A stretch of DNA of 64,000 nt from Strix aluco (lineage: Eukaryota; Chordata; Aves; Strigiformes; Strigidae): NCBI RefSeq assembly GCF_031877795.1, contig NC_133931.1, forward strand, positions 25,170,264 through 25,234,263. The letters run 5' to 3'. Below the pieces are notes generated by a model. That model did no database searches, was not told the origin of the DNA, and worked only from the letters and a program-made list of their open reading frames with translations. Positions 24,119-36,300 of this stretch are shown piece by piece. A program made the translations under genes and the position numbers. Numbering within the stretch: the stretch's first letter is position 1; the number at the start of each line of letters is the position of its first letter.

Positions 24119-25356
24119 CTGTAATCAAAGAAACAGAGATTCACAATATGCCAGAAAAACAAGTTTAGCACCATGTTTCTTTTTCATCTCACACAATGGG
24201 TTTGTCATTGTTTTCAAATTGCAGAAAAGGGCTCCCATTGTGCAACTGTCTTGATTATTAGTATCCTGAAATATATTCTCGGAAAGACTGCTTGTGTTTA
24301 TGAAGGCAAACATTTAAAAGGACATTCCACCTACAAGTCAGCGATCCAACAACACACAGTTCTAAAAAATTATTAAAAGTTTTCCAAAACCTCAATTAAG
24401 AAAGTCACCAGTACTGCCAGAGCATAAAGTTCTCTCAATTTATAATAATAACATTTAAGTTTCTTTCAAACTCATTTTTCAACAGTTAATGTTTTCAGCC
24501 TTCAAAGAACTATTCTGCTACACTAGCTAAGAAATGGGTTTTCCCTTTTCTCCACCAGTTTTTACTCTGACTCTAGACTGAAATGAATTTCCTATTGATG
24601 AGTAACAGGAGAGAACATTCCATGGAGCTGTAGGAACAGAAGCATTACATTCATTATGCACTTGCAAGTGTGTAGCAAGTATCAACTCCAACTAGACTTC
24701 AAGAGCAAACCTGCATGCTTCCACTGATGTGGATATTAAGGCTATTTCAAGTTTTGATGCTCATAGGAAGATGTGGTCCATGTGACTGCCATGGCTCCCA
24801 ATGCCCCCTCTGAGGATGTGGGGGAAAAGTATACCTGTAAACACTGGTCTTATGCCAAAAAAGCCTCACATGTAGTGAAAACATTGGTGGCCATTGGGTT
24901 ATGCACGGAAACAGACCCTCTCTATCGTAAGGACGGTGCTTATCCATCCCTCTCCATCCACCCACTCCTATCATGAGCTCCTCCCAGGCAGTGTCCATCT
25001 GCACCAGATGGACCAGACACCAATGTGCTCTTGGGATTGTGGGTAAGAAATACATTTCTACACCACAAGCCTCAATCCAAATTACAACTCCCTTTCTGAG
25101 CTGTGGAAGCTTCAGATATTCCGCAGGCAGTATTCAATTTGTGGGTGTCAAATCAATTAGCAACAGACTTCACTATTAAATAACTCCAGAAGATGCCCAT
25201 CTCATTCTCATCAAATCAACCACTAGCTACCCACTATGAACATGTTTAAGAATCTACCAAGAAAACACAAACGTTGAGTTTGCATTATTTGATATGGATC
25301 CCCTCCATTTTCTGTGATATTTCTGGTGAGGTAGACCTTAGCAAACGCCGCCTCAC
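24119..25356 (-). other. SDC2: SDC2 intron 4
   Basis: A 1.24-kb phase-1 intron with donor CAG/GTGAGG and acceptor TGATTACAG. It holds no coding sequence I recognise. A short open frame near 24773-24976 on the plus strand has protein-like wording but no recognisable family, so I leave it unannotated. Confidence 0.9.
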
Positions 25357-25492
25357 CTGCCAGAACTTCTGTTCTCTGGAAGAGGTTTTCTGAATGCTTC
25401 TCAGTGAACACATCGGTGTCATCCCCTGGCTCATCACTCTTTTTTTTGGCATCTGTCTCGGGCCTTTCCTCTTTATCGATTTCTTCAGGTGA
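25357..25492 (-). CDS. SDC2: Syndecan-2 exon 4: membrane-proximal ectodomain
   Basis: A 136-nt exon encoding residues 103-147 and the first base of Ala148. Acceptor TTTTTGTGCCACAG and donor GGCAG/GTGAGG flank it. The peptide starts SPEEIDKEE, is highly charged and lacks fixed structure, and ends EKHSENLFQRTEVLA just outside the membrane. This part of syndecans links the sugar-bearing region to the membrane and is where shedding proteases act. Length matches human exon 4 exactly. Human has Lys-Arg where this protein has Gln-Arg (LFQRTEV), so the dibasic pair next to the membrane is missing. Confidence 0.96.
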
Positions 25493-26258
25493 CTGTGGCA
25501 CAAAAAGGAAAACAGAGCTTCACTTACAGACAGGGTGCACCACAAGACGGCACAGTCACTGCCTGTCATGGGCAGCCACAAAGCTGTGGCTCCATGCACG
25601 TACTCCACAATACCCACAAACATAACACATGGGAAGCCTTTTGACCACAGAAAGCTGTGCTAGACATTGTAACTGGATCTATTTGTCATCACAGTGTTGG
25701 AATGAAAAACACTATCCAGAAGTTTAAAACCCCCAAAAGTACATTTAGCAAACAGCTGTTAAATATTGCCTGTGTTTATCAGAATAAAGCCTCTGAATGA
25801 AATAACAATTCCGAAATTAAAACATCAGGTATGTTATATTCAGAACGCCTTCGAGGGTAACTTAGACAATATTACTGATGGTGGTAGAAGAAAATACTGA
25901 AATAGTAAATGGAACCTGACAAGTGTTCAAACTACTGCCAAACCACACAACATTCTCCTTTGAGAAGTGAAGTTTCATGTAGAATTTTTTAATAACTCTT
26001 TGAGAGATATAAAAAAGGTACAGCTTGGACTCAAAGGTGTCATGAGAAGTTTTTTTTTGCATGTCTCTTTTCTTTCATGTGGAATTCAGACTTCCTAGTA
26101 GGAATGAAACTGAGCAGCTCTGTATTCATATAAAAGGCTGCAGTAACATTAAGTCTGTGGGGACTGTTTAATCAATATAAATCAAACAAAGTTAACATCA
26201 AGGTACCAATGGGGTACAGCGGAACCATTGTAAACAGTGTTGCTTTCCAGCCACGCAC
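25493..26258 (-). other. SDC2: SDC2 intron 3
   Basis: A 766-bp phase-0 intron between donor AAG/GTGCGT and acceptor GTGCCACAG. I see no repeat or other gene in it. Confidence 0.9.
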
Positions 26259-26392
26259 CTTTGTTTGTGCAGACACCTTGGTCTGCATTTTCACTGTGGT
26301 GGTCTCAGCCCGAGATGCATCACTGGTTGTTGGTAACTTTGGAAGTGTTCTGGATGTTGTTACCACTGCACTATCCTCATCTTCTTCAGCAC
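26259..26392 (-). CDS. SDC2: Syndecan-2 exon 3: mid ectodomain
   Basis: A 134-nt exon completing Gly58 and encoding residues 59-102. Acceptor TTTTTTGTCTCCAG and donor ACAAAG/GTGCGTGG flank it. It reads AEEDEDSAVVTTSRTLPKLP, then a Ser/Thr-rich stretch and a basic end, VKMQTKVSAQTK. The acidic start directly follows the Ser-Gly cluster of exon 2 and favours xylosylation there. The sequence diverges from human, which is usual for this flexible spacer, but length (44 residues), frame and both ends agree. The TSR-LPK and AQTK blocks are the shared anchors. Confidence 0.95.
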
Positions 26393-26709
26393 CTGGAGAC
26401 AAAAAACGTGACATTTCATTGACCCATGAAATTCTTCCAGACCTATTATATTTTTTATTATGACACTGAGGTAGGGGTGCCTGCACAGCCCACCCTTGGC
26501 AAATAGCCTAGATGATAATGCCTGCTAAGATAAAGATGCGAGTGCAAACAGTGTGACCCAAACTGTCAGGGGGATATTTGCCCCAAGTGATCCCATGAAA
26601 GAGGAAGGGGGACCATTAGCTGTAGTAAGCAGTAAACAGGAAATTACCACGGTATTTTTGAAACAGAAGGAACCAGCCTGAAAAGAAGGATGAAAAAAAC
26701 CATAAACAC

Positions 26710-27310
26710 TTGTAACGGCGGGGTGGGGGAGACTGTGGAGTGGAAGCAGCAGCTGTCAGGGCTGGTGTAAACCTGTCTGATGTAGTCCTGCAGCACCGGG
26801 GGCTCTGTCAGGGCCTAGCAGTGCCACGCCCACCCCCCACCCCATGGGTGCTTCCAGCAGCCACCTCCAGCTCTCCCACAGCCACCATGGGGGCACCCCT
26901 GGAACCTCCATCCCAGGAAGGATGACCCTGCACTGCAGGGTCACCTCCTGGGAGTGGCAGGAGGTGGTGGGGCCCTGGGATGATAGGGGGCTGGGGGCAC
27001 CCATGTCTCCCACAGTGGGGGTGTGAAGGCAGGAGACCCTGCATACCCAGAGGAGGGGGGGTTGCACACCCCACGCCTGCGAGACGGATGTGTGTGTGCA
27101 CACAAGTCTTTGTGTGCCTTTGACATATGTTGGGTTCAGTTACAGAAGTGGGGTTGGAAACCAGTAGTTGCATGTTACCATTTTGTAAGTGGCTGGTATT
27201 GCGTTTATCTGTTGTATTGCTGATATTGAGCTCAAAAGTATAGTTCAATGATTGTCAGTTAACTGCATATCATATAAAAATCAATCAATAAACTTCTTTA
27301 TCCTGACTTG
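26710..27310. other. GC-rich foldback segment with AT-rich end, unclassified
   Basis: A sharply GC-rich block (26710-27080) in AT-rich intron DNA, followed by an AT-rich end with AATAAA at 27287-27292. The block folds on itself: a 21-bp near-perfect palindrome at 26923-26943, an outer stem at 26911-26918/26946-26953, and distant matching arms at 26843-26851 and 26997-27005. It begins TGTAACGG and has an internal poly(A) signal, so a solo retroviral LTR is possible, but I found no clear target-site duplication or CA end. It may instead be a hairpin-type repeat. Confidence 0.4.
26911..26953. repeat. Strong hairpin (10-bp inner stem, 8-bp outer stem)
   Basis: Inner arms TGACCCTGCA and TGCAGGGTCA are perfect complements around a single C. 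Outer arms TCCCAGGA and TCCTGGGA are also perfect, separated from the inner stem by 4 and 2 unpaired bases. All of it lies in SDC2 intron 2, so it would be transcribed. Confidence 0.8.
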
Positions 27311-28963
27311 ACTTAAACCACATGAACTGAACAGTTTCCCTGTAACACACTGCTTCAACAACAAAATCTCTCCTCTACAGCAGATTTGTTAAACCCTCAA
27401 ACATAAAAGACCAAGTAGTTTCTATCTACAGGAAGACTGCTATTACTTTATTTTTCAGTCACTAGGAATTGACATGTTTTTAAACTCACCATAATTCAGA
27501 AGCCTTTTTCTTCTGAAATAAAGAGGATAGAAAACTCCCTAAAGATGACCTTAAATTTAATTTCCTCATCATTCAAAGCCCTGCTCAATTATGAAGGCTC
27601 TTTTAGAATAAGATAATGGACATATCTAATAAATATACTTTAGTGATACTGGAAGGAAGAAGACACAGACAAGAGACTAAATTATTGCAAGACCTGAAAG
27701 AGGAAAAGAATCAGCCTCTTCTTGGACCACTCCTTAAGAATCTCAATGTGTTCTGCTCATTACAGACACTGGTTACCCGAGTAACTATTGGGTAATAAAT
27801 CAAGCAAATATGCAGAAGAGTAATTCCTATCAAATAAAAATATATCATCTTACAACAGAATAGCATGCCTCACTCATTCCAAACTGACTTTTAATCTTAT
27901 TTTTGTACAGAAAGAAAACAGGCTGAAAATATAAGGGCAATAACAAAGTTTTGAACTCATGATCAGGAATTATATACATTTGGCATTGAAAGGAAGGGCG
28001 TTAACAAGACAACTAAAACAACTTCTGTACTGTAGAAAAGAAGATCTGGAATCATTAAAAAAAGTACTCCATTAAAGCTACCAGCACAGAATAATACTGG
28101 AAAAACCTTCAGAGATACCAAAATTACAGTGCAACATCCAGAATAAAGACCTCACAACAAGAACCAGGTATTTTCCTGAAATGCTGCTCAAAGATCAAAA
28201 AACCAACATCCTGCTTCAAAACAGAGATGAGGAAAGGCATCCAACAGGAAAATTTTTCTGTCTTTGCCTCAAGAGTTTTCTTTGAGAAATAAGGGCCCAA
28301 TGGATAGCTCAGCCTGCTTTACCTTCCAAAGTTCCTCCATCTTACACAAGACTTTCACAGTCAAGGAAATTAAAACTGATGATCAGATTAGATCTCATAA
28401 AACGCATTTTGAGAGTACAGAATTTTCTTCTTTTTATGAAATGATAAGTCTCATTTAATCACAACTCCTCCTCCAAATTCTTAAATGCCACCTTTGCTTC
28501 AGGCAATAGTTGTGTCTGCCAGATAAAATGGTGAGTGTTACAGGTCTGAACCTCCCTGGCTACAGAGGATGCAGATCTCTGGTCTCTCAACAAATGGGTA
28601 ACTAATCTAACTCCTGGACTAGTTGCTAGATTTGTACCAAAGGTACGCAATTTCTCTTCCATATGGCCTCATGGGAATCTTGACAATCCCCAAAACATGA
28701 GGGCACCCCTATCATTTAGGCCTGACTCGGGTATCAGCTCAGACACGTCCCCATGGTTCCTGCTTTTTAATTAGCTTTATCTAGATGGGTCTCTGCTTGG
28801 CATGGAGTAGGTCTAAACAAGGGGAAGGCACTTCCCTTGCTAAACTGAGAGTAGTATTCTCAGAATGACCTGTAAATAAGACTGAGGGATAAAAAAAACC
28901 CTTTCTAATGCTCTCCAGAACATAGCAATAGCATTTTACATAGTATCATATTCCCTAAAAGGC

Positions 28964-28980
28964 AAAAAAAAAAAAAAAAA
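28964..28980. repeat. Homopolymer A17
   Basis: Seventeen A in a row on the plus strand, in SDC2 intron 2. No retrocopy body recognised next to it. Confidence 0.9.
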
Positions 28981-31900
28981 GAGAACCACCCCCCTCCCTG
29001 AATCCAAATAGGATTGGAAAGAAAAAAACCTACTAGTGTCATAAGCATAACTTCTAACTGGGTTGTTAAGAGGAATACTGTGAAATGGTTGGTGCTTGCT
29101 TCTTCCTCTTGAAAATATCATTGTCTCTTTAGAAGGTTTCTGGATGTGGCCAACTTGGGTGACAGTGCTGGGTATTAACTGCCGTGAGTCCCTCTATAAA
29201 TAGATACTGCCTTCTTACAGAGGGCACTGCAAAAACCCTGCAATAATCAAACCCATATCCATCTCTGTGGTAAAGAGTTGAGAGCTCTTGATCATCACAC
29301 ACTGTCTTCTATCCACTGCAACTTCTTCAGGATGCCCAACTTCTGTCTTCACAGTGGTCAAAATAGCTCTAAATTGTGCTGTAGTATTGGAAATATCTAA
29401 TATAGCCCTCAATGACATGTCTATTAGCTGCCCCTTGGATGATGGGCACGCAAATGCTCTTTCACACACTTGGTGCTTGCAGAAACTTGTCAGGATATCA
29501 AGACTGTGCCAGCTCAAATTATTGTATACTACAAAAAGCCTACAGTAGTTAGCACTCTTACTTGCAAAGCAGCCACTGATTAACTCTTCCTACCAAATAA
29601 ATCCAATCATTTCACCCTATCTTTTGGCATCATGTTTGTTTGCTGTTGCACATCGCACTCTGGGAGTACTACCACCACAAGCAAATGTCATAAGGTGGGC
29701 ACACCCATACCCACCATCTCTTTCACACCTTCCATCTCTATCATCAGTGTGACCCATACCAGAGTAACACATATTTGGCTGGCTTATCTCACACCCATTG
29801 GGGAAAAGTCCCCAGTGTAACCCTTAATCAACATAGTGTTAGGCAACCAGACATGACACTGTGAACATAATACTAGTACCCTATCAGGGAACTGCAGCTG
29901 AAATAAACGGAGACAGTGCAAGGATGTCATGTCTCTGATAACTCTCACCCGAGGAAGGAAAAAAAACCAACAAAACTTGAAGAAAGAATAAAAGGAAGAG
30001 TCCTAAATATGCTGAACTACAACAGCCTGTCCAGCACAACCAAAACACACTTTCATACAGTATCACAGCAGGTTTTTACATTAAAGGACCTGGACAACCA
30101 GGCAGTCAATGGCTAGTGTAGCAGATGGACAGAGCATCCAGTGTCGGTCACGGTGCCCGTGCTGCCTCCCCAGCAGCACCTGGGAGAGCATCCGTGCCTC
30201 CCCTGGCCACACCACCACCTATCACCCAGCCCCACGCCACACTGCCCCTGGACTCCTAAACTGCCTTCTGGCCTTGGAGCGTAACTTCGGCTTCCTGTTA
30301 GGTCAAGAGCTAAAGCAGATCTGCTCTTGTGTTTCTTGGAGGAGCTCCAACCCCACCACCATAACTCTCCTCCGAGAACAGGCTCCAGTCACAATATCAG
30401 TCCAGACCTAGTTCATCCTGAGCTAACCTTCTCAACTTGAGCTGCTATTGACTGAGAAATATTAGGCTGGGGAGAAAAGAAGGGGAAGGAAAAATCTACA
30501 CAAGATTCTGATAAATGTATTGCAGAGACTTGTCTATCAGGACTAACTTAAGAGGAGACACAAGAACCAGACAGATAGTTTTCCAAAGAACTTGTAGATA
30601 AATCTAACAGAGATGGTACCTTTCTTTAACATAAGGGAAGTCATGCTGTTTAGCAGCTACTTCCAGGTACCTGCAAGACCAAGGCTCAGTTAAGATCTTT
30701 TATGCCAGAGGAAAAAAACAACAGTAGTTATAAACACCTTTCAAGTTGTATTTAAGCAGGAAAACTATTTTTACTCTTTTATTATTATGCTATATACACA
30801 CACCTACGCTAAAAAGAATGATGACAGACTGAGCCATCTCCTCAGAGATGGAGACTGCAAGAAGGAAACCACAAACTAATGAATTCACTATGGACTTTCT
30901 GGTGTTGATACAGGACAATCAGGAAGCAGGCGTGGCTCCTTTGAAAACTGTTGACCAATGGATTCGGACTGAACACCTGGGCAAATGCACAACAGTAGCT
31001 GAATGTACATGAAGACTAAAGAGGCTATGAAAGGAAAGAAAAGAAAAAAAGCAGAACACCATCACCTTTTTTTTCTCCTCACAAAAAGCCCTCAGCCAAT
31101 TTCTAGTTTGAAATGTGTCATGCCCACAGTGACATTTGTCCATGTTAATGCTGCTTGCAGACCTGCAAGGGCATTAATGGTGGTGCTGACAATTCCTGTT
31201 TATCTCCATAAGTCTGGTGGCAGCTAACTACTTTCATACCAAAGGACGGAGTCAGCATGTTGTCATCTTGGATCTGTTTGCTCGGAGTGGAATTACATAG
31301 CAAGAAAACCACTCTTGAGTGGGAAGGCTCTTCCTGCTAGGAACACTACATCACTGAGTATCAAGAGAGACATACTCAATTTAATATGAGGAAAACTGAT
31401 CATTGGTACATCTGCAGGACACTTTCTACTTCACAAAATTGAGATAGCTGTAAGTATAGAATAAGCAGGGCAGAGGGGATGCTAATTTCCTTCCCTCTTG
31501 AGATTTTTTCTAGTGAATAAAAAACTAGGCTCACAGATTGCTCAGAACATTATTTAAGAGTTCCTCCTTTGTTCAAAAGAATTAGATTTTGGTACTGTCA
31601 CATGAGCTCTCTGGAGAGGCATTCAGCTAGTCTCAGTCTACAGTGAGACTTTTCCTGCTTGCTTGTAGGAAAGAAAGAGACTGCCAGAGGAAGCATGAGT
31701 GTGTTATGCACTCCATCTTCCACACACGGTTCAAGGCTGAGTACAGGGCAAGAGAGAAGAGAAAGCCAAGGTGTTACTTTTGGTGAAGGCTAGATGTAGT
31801 TTCTGTCCTTCTGGCTCTACTTTTACCACTGAAATGGGTTAATAAAATCTGAAGCCAGTTCTTGTATAGTCCTTTCCACTTCAAAAGCAGGGCTGCATTT

Positions 31901-33286
31901 TAAATCATCCATATTAGAAACAGCCAAGCTCCACGGAGGGATGAAGTAAAACCAAACCAGACCATTCTCCATACTGATATTTATTGTCAACCTATCTCCT
32001 TTCCTGAAGCTTACAAAGTCACTGAAGACAAGACAGAATGGGATACTGACTGAAAGGGCAATTTTCTCAGAGGTTAGAAATTTCCTTGGACAGTTCTGGG
32101 AACTGGATGAAATCACTGACTAGTTAGGTTGAGTGGTTGGGGTTTTTTTTCAAATGAAGTTAAACTTCCCCTCAAAGAAGCCTACAGCAAGGAGGTCTGA
32201 TTAAACCTCTTATCTATGAATTATTCCAATGAATCTCACATTGCCCCTATGGAGGACTCCCAAAACACAGGATGTTACCCAGATGCCAATGACTGATGGG
32301 CCTGAATTTGCCTGGCAGATCTCTGCAGACTTCATTCTAACGTATCTTTGAGACTCCAAAAGAAAGGAAAAACAAAAATCCATCCAAAAAATCTCAACTG
32401 TGGCTCACAAGAGTAACAAAGACAAGGTGCTATAAGAAGGGCTCACCCTTTAAAAATTCACAACATCAAAAGACAGATTACAAAAAGTGCAGTAACCAAC
32501 AAGTAAGTAACATACTTGGAAAATAAATGGGATTTCCTCAACAGCTCAGCAAATGCTCACAATAAGGCAATTTCTCTTCCAGAACTACCATAAAATCCTG
32601 CACTTAACTTCTAATGGCTGGAGCCTCCCAGCTAGTCTAGAAGACACTCCACAAAGAGGCTTGCTAAGAAAAATGATTAATGAGGTTTCACTGACATTTT
32701 TTTGAAAAATGATGAGCTAGCTACATGCCCCTAATAAGTGTTTAAGTCTGAGAATTCAGTACATTATATTTATGATTTTCTTTATTCACTGTATGAATGT
32801 AATTACCTCAGAGAAAACTGTCATGTTTTTGGCAGCATCTAGACTTCCAAATTTAAAATGACAACAACAAAAAAGAAGTGGACACCATGTTTACATCAAC
32901 CTGGATGCATATAAGAGAAAACAAGTTTGCTGCTGCTATGTTTTCTTACAGACTACTAAATCAGCATTATGCTATGGGAGAACTAAGCCTTCTCTAATCC
33001 TTATTTCTAAACTCCAGAGAGATCTACACAGAAACCAGAGGGACAGCAGAGAGAAAGTAACACAGTGAAATGATGCAACTAAGGAGTAAGAGAAAAAAAC
33101 AGAAAGTTAATATTTGAAACCCAGCCCACAGGGATGCTCAGTGCTCTGTAAATAGAGAGCCAAGCACTCATGGTACTCACTGGAAGTATCATCTCCAGCT
33201 TATAAAGGAAAACTGCACAGCTTTTCCTCAAATAATTGCATTACTTCTTACACTTTTTAAAATCAAATTGTGACATGTTGTCTCAC

Positions 33287-33398
33287 CTGAACCTGACCCA
33301 GAAGAATAATCATCATCATCAATTGGATAGACGCCTGATGCTTCTTCAACAGAGCTGTTGTCAAGGTATAAATCTTTATCAGAGGTCAAATCTGCTCT
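33287..33398 (-). CDS. SDC2: Syndecan-2 exon 2: N-terminal glycosaminoglycan-attachment region
   Basis: A 112-nt exon encoding residues 21-57 plus the first base of Gly58. Acceptor CTGTTTTCCAG and donor TCAG/GTGAGA flank it, and it starts in phase 0 with Arg. It reads [20 protein letters not shown], then [11 protein letters not shown], then SSGSGSG across the junction. Ser-Gly pairs next to acidic residues are heparan sulfate attachment sites: Ser41, Ser55 and Ser57 of human SDC2 are all kept. Here there is also Ser53-Gly54, where human has Ala at 54, giving three tandem Ser-Gly pairs. NSS at 34-36 is a possible N-glycosylation site. The signal peptide is on exon 1, which is not visible. Confidence 0.96.
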
Positions 33399-36300
33399 CT
33401 GGAAAACAGATAAGAGGGAATGGTTAAAAAGGTAACAGTTCTCCAGCGTAGCAGTCTCTTAATCTTAGCTCCTATTTCCAAAGTTGATGATGGCACACTG
33501 AACAGTTTACACTTTCAGTTTATGCAATGCCTTTGTCTAAGATGCTAAAGAAATCTGTAAAATTATAGCATAAAAAAAAAAATCCAAGCCTGAACAGTGG
33601 AAACTAAGAAACCACCCAATCTTTAGGAAGCAAACCCCTTTCAAATCACACTTCATCTCATGAAATGCATGAACGAATAGGATTTGCAATATACTCTGCA
33701 GAGTTTCTACAACAAGAAAGAAGCAAATCCCAGGACTGAAGCCCTCTGTCAAGATCTCAAATATACAAATCTATAGGCTGTCACGTGAAGTCTGTCATTT
33801 GATGTCAAATGGGAAGCAAAAAGAGCACGTATCAAAAACTACCTCAGACGTACATTGAGCCAAACCTTCACCAAACTCTTTACAAGTTAGAACAAACAGC
33901 TGGGACTACAGAATACAAATGTTTCCAAGACAGTGCTGTTGATTAAGAATTATGACATTTCCAGCCCGATCAGACAGCATATCTCCAAAATTCTGGTCAG
34001 GCAAGTCGCTCCAATTCTTAACTGAATGCATCTCTCCTAAAATTTATCTGTAGCTTCAACAGACTAAAAAGTTGGCTTCTGGTGACTTTCACCACATTTT
34101 TATGTCTGCAAGTATCTCCCTACTGAAGAGAGGTTCTGCTAAAATGAGCTGATAATAGAACAAGGTATCAGTCATCCTTTTAGACTGACAATTCAGGCTT
34201 TGAAAGACTAGAAATTCTCTTCCTCCACAGCAGTTTGCACTCAACAGAGCACAAACTTCATTATGGGAGCCATGTATCTCTGATGACTGAGAAGGTACCT
34301 ACCACTATTACTACTATTGCTTTTACCAGCATTTCTGTGAATGCCCATTTGCCACAACTTGTTGAAGAAAGTATGACAGTTTCAAGTGGAGTTTTAAGTC
34401 AACAAGCCAAATACCAAAATACTATACCAAAATGCATCTGTTCTGCATCTCATAAGCACCCGAATCTGCTGCTATGAGTCCCAAGGGTTTCCGTCTTACT
34501 TTTTACTGCATGGCATTAATTGCCCATTTTATTCTACCCAACATTCACTGCAGCTTTCCCAAAGGGGTACCAAACTGTGAAAGGGATAACTCCTGTATGC
34601 AAAGACCCATATTTGACTTTCCAAAATAGTTTTTGCCCAGAGGTCTAAAAAATATTGTTGAAGACATTTGTGACTTTTTTCAGGAGGTTTTTGGCAACAG
34701 ATTCCTGTTCTAAGCTTCTTCACAGCAGAAAACCATTCTTCAGTTTGATCTAAAATAAAAAATGATTCTTCATGGAAAGCAGAAAAGCCATCCTGATTAT
34801 TAGAGTATTTCAGAGTAAAAGCCCTTTGCACTGAGGGTACCTAACACTTCTCTGAGCAGCTCTGAACTAAAACAGTGTTACCCTGTTTTTCTTCCACAGA
34901 GGAAAAGAAAAACAACACAGCATCTTGTCAATGTCTACTCTTGCTGCTATGGCAGCTTTTACCTGTGGGATATGTGGGGGGAAAAAAAGCCCTGTTTTTA
35001 AGATAGGTTTACAAAAGGCCTGCTCTCATCTGCAGCTGCTAGTTCACACGGTCTGCCTGGAACTGGCTGCAGTCCAAAGCAGAAATTCAAGACGATGTCT
35101 GGTCACCATCAAATGACTTAATTCATTTAAAAGATGTCTCCAAAGGAAGGCCTAAAGTACTTTAGTAGGTGTATAGGTGGTATTGTAATTAAGACGCAGC
35201 TGAGACTGTTTCCGTGTAGGAAAACAACTCCCTGTCACGGCACAATTATCCTGCTGTTGATCAGGCTGCCACAATGGACCAAGCCACTTCACCCCATTTT
35301 ACTTCAGACACAATCATGGCACAAAACGGCCCACTCCTCAGTATCAGGCAGGAAAAAACAAAACATATTTAAAAGGAAATGCAGGTGGCTGACCATAAGT
35401 ATAGAAAAGGCATTCAACATTCAAAATGTATCAGAGGTAGTAAATGTTACCCAATGCCAAACTGGGGAAAAAAAAAATTTGAAGACCTACATGGAGAAAT
35501 TTCCTAGCAATGGAAATTGCCAATAGCATTTGGCAACAGCTGAGAAACTGCCTGAGTTTGCAAATGTTAGTGAATGAAAACTAGTCTTCATAAGAAGTGC
35601 CACACATCTGCGCCCAAAATTTTTAGTGCTGAATAAAAATATGAACATACCAACCAATTTATTTCCTAGGCCATTTCCCACTTCTGTATATGTCAGAAGC
35701 CAACTTAGTAGAATTCAAAAACCAAAGAAAAACTTGAAGCACCCCCCAACTCCAAAACAACCCTGTCTTCTTGCTCTTCCCAGCCTCACAGGACTCAGAG
35801 AAGACAGAAATGATCCCTGACAGTTCTTCTAAAGATTCAGTTTTTGTAAGACAGCTGAGCAGCTAACCCAACACAGCCCAAACTGCAAGCGCCTGGTCAG
35901 TCAGGCTCTCCACCATCATATTCACTCCCTTTCGTTCAATGAATTATGGCTTTTCAGCTGCCTCAAGCTTTCATTTGTAGCTATGCTGAGATGTTCTCAA
36001 GTTTTAAACCACTTAAAAACAGAGGAACAGAAATGGAGAAAAAGCCTGGGTAGTTTTCAGCAGCAATTTGAGCATCCATTGTATTTTTTTCTGGGATGCA
36101 AAGGATACAATGTGAAACATTATTTAGTATCTAGTATTGTTCATGGCACAGCTCCATCAGAACGAGAAAACTATTCCCCACAGTCTTACAGATCCAGTAC
36201 AATATTTACTATAGGAAGAACTATATGATACAGTGAGCCCCAAATGCATTCAGATCAGACAAAAAGCTCCATCTGAGGAAGATGTCTGCAGCTTCTCTGG

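Larger units (their letters stand above)
26393..33286 (-). other. SDC2: SDC2 intron 2
   Basis: A 6.9-kb phase-1 intron with donor TTCAG/GTGAGAC and acceptor TTTGTCTCCAG. It contains the GC-rich foldback segment at about 26710-27310 and a 17-base A tract at 28964-28980. Minus-strand open frames near 28459-28662 and 29215-29517 have protein-like composition but I recognise neither, and no splice or start evidence supports them. Confidence 0.88.

Noticed and set aside
24773..24976. Plus-strand frame in SDC2 intron 4
   Set aside because: Short, antisense to SDC2, with no recognisable domain or splice sites in agreement with the frame.
29215..29517. Minus-strand frame of 100 codons with protein-like wording, together with a frame at 28459-28662
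   Set aside because: Considered as endogenous retroviral or retrocopy remnants, but I see no conserved motif, LTRs or linking frame. Not enough to annotate.
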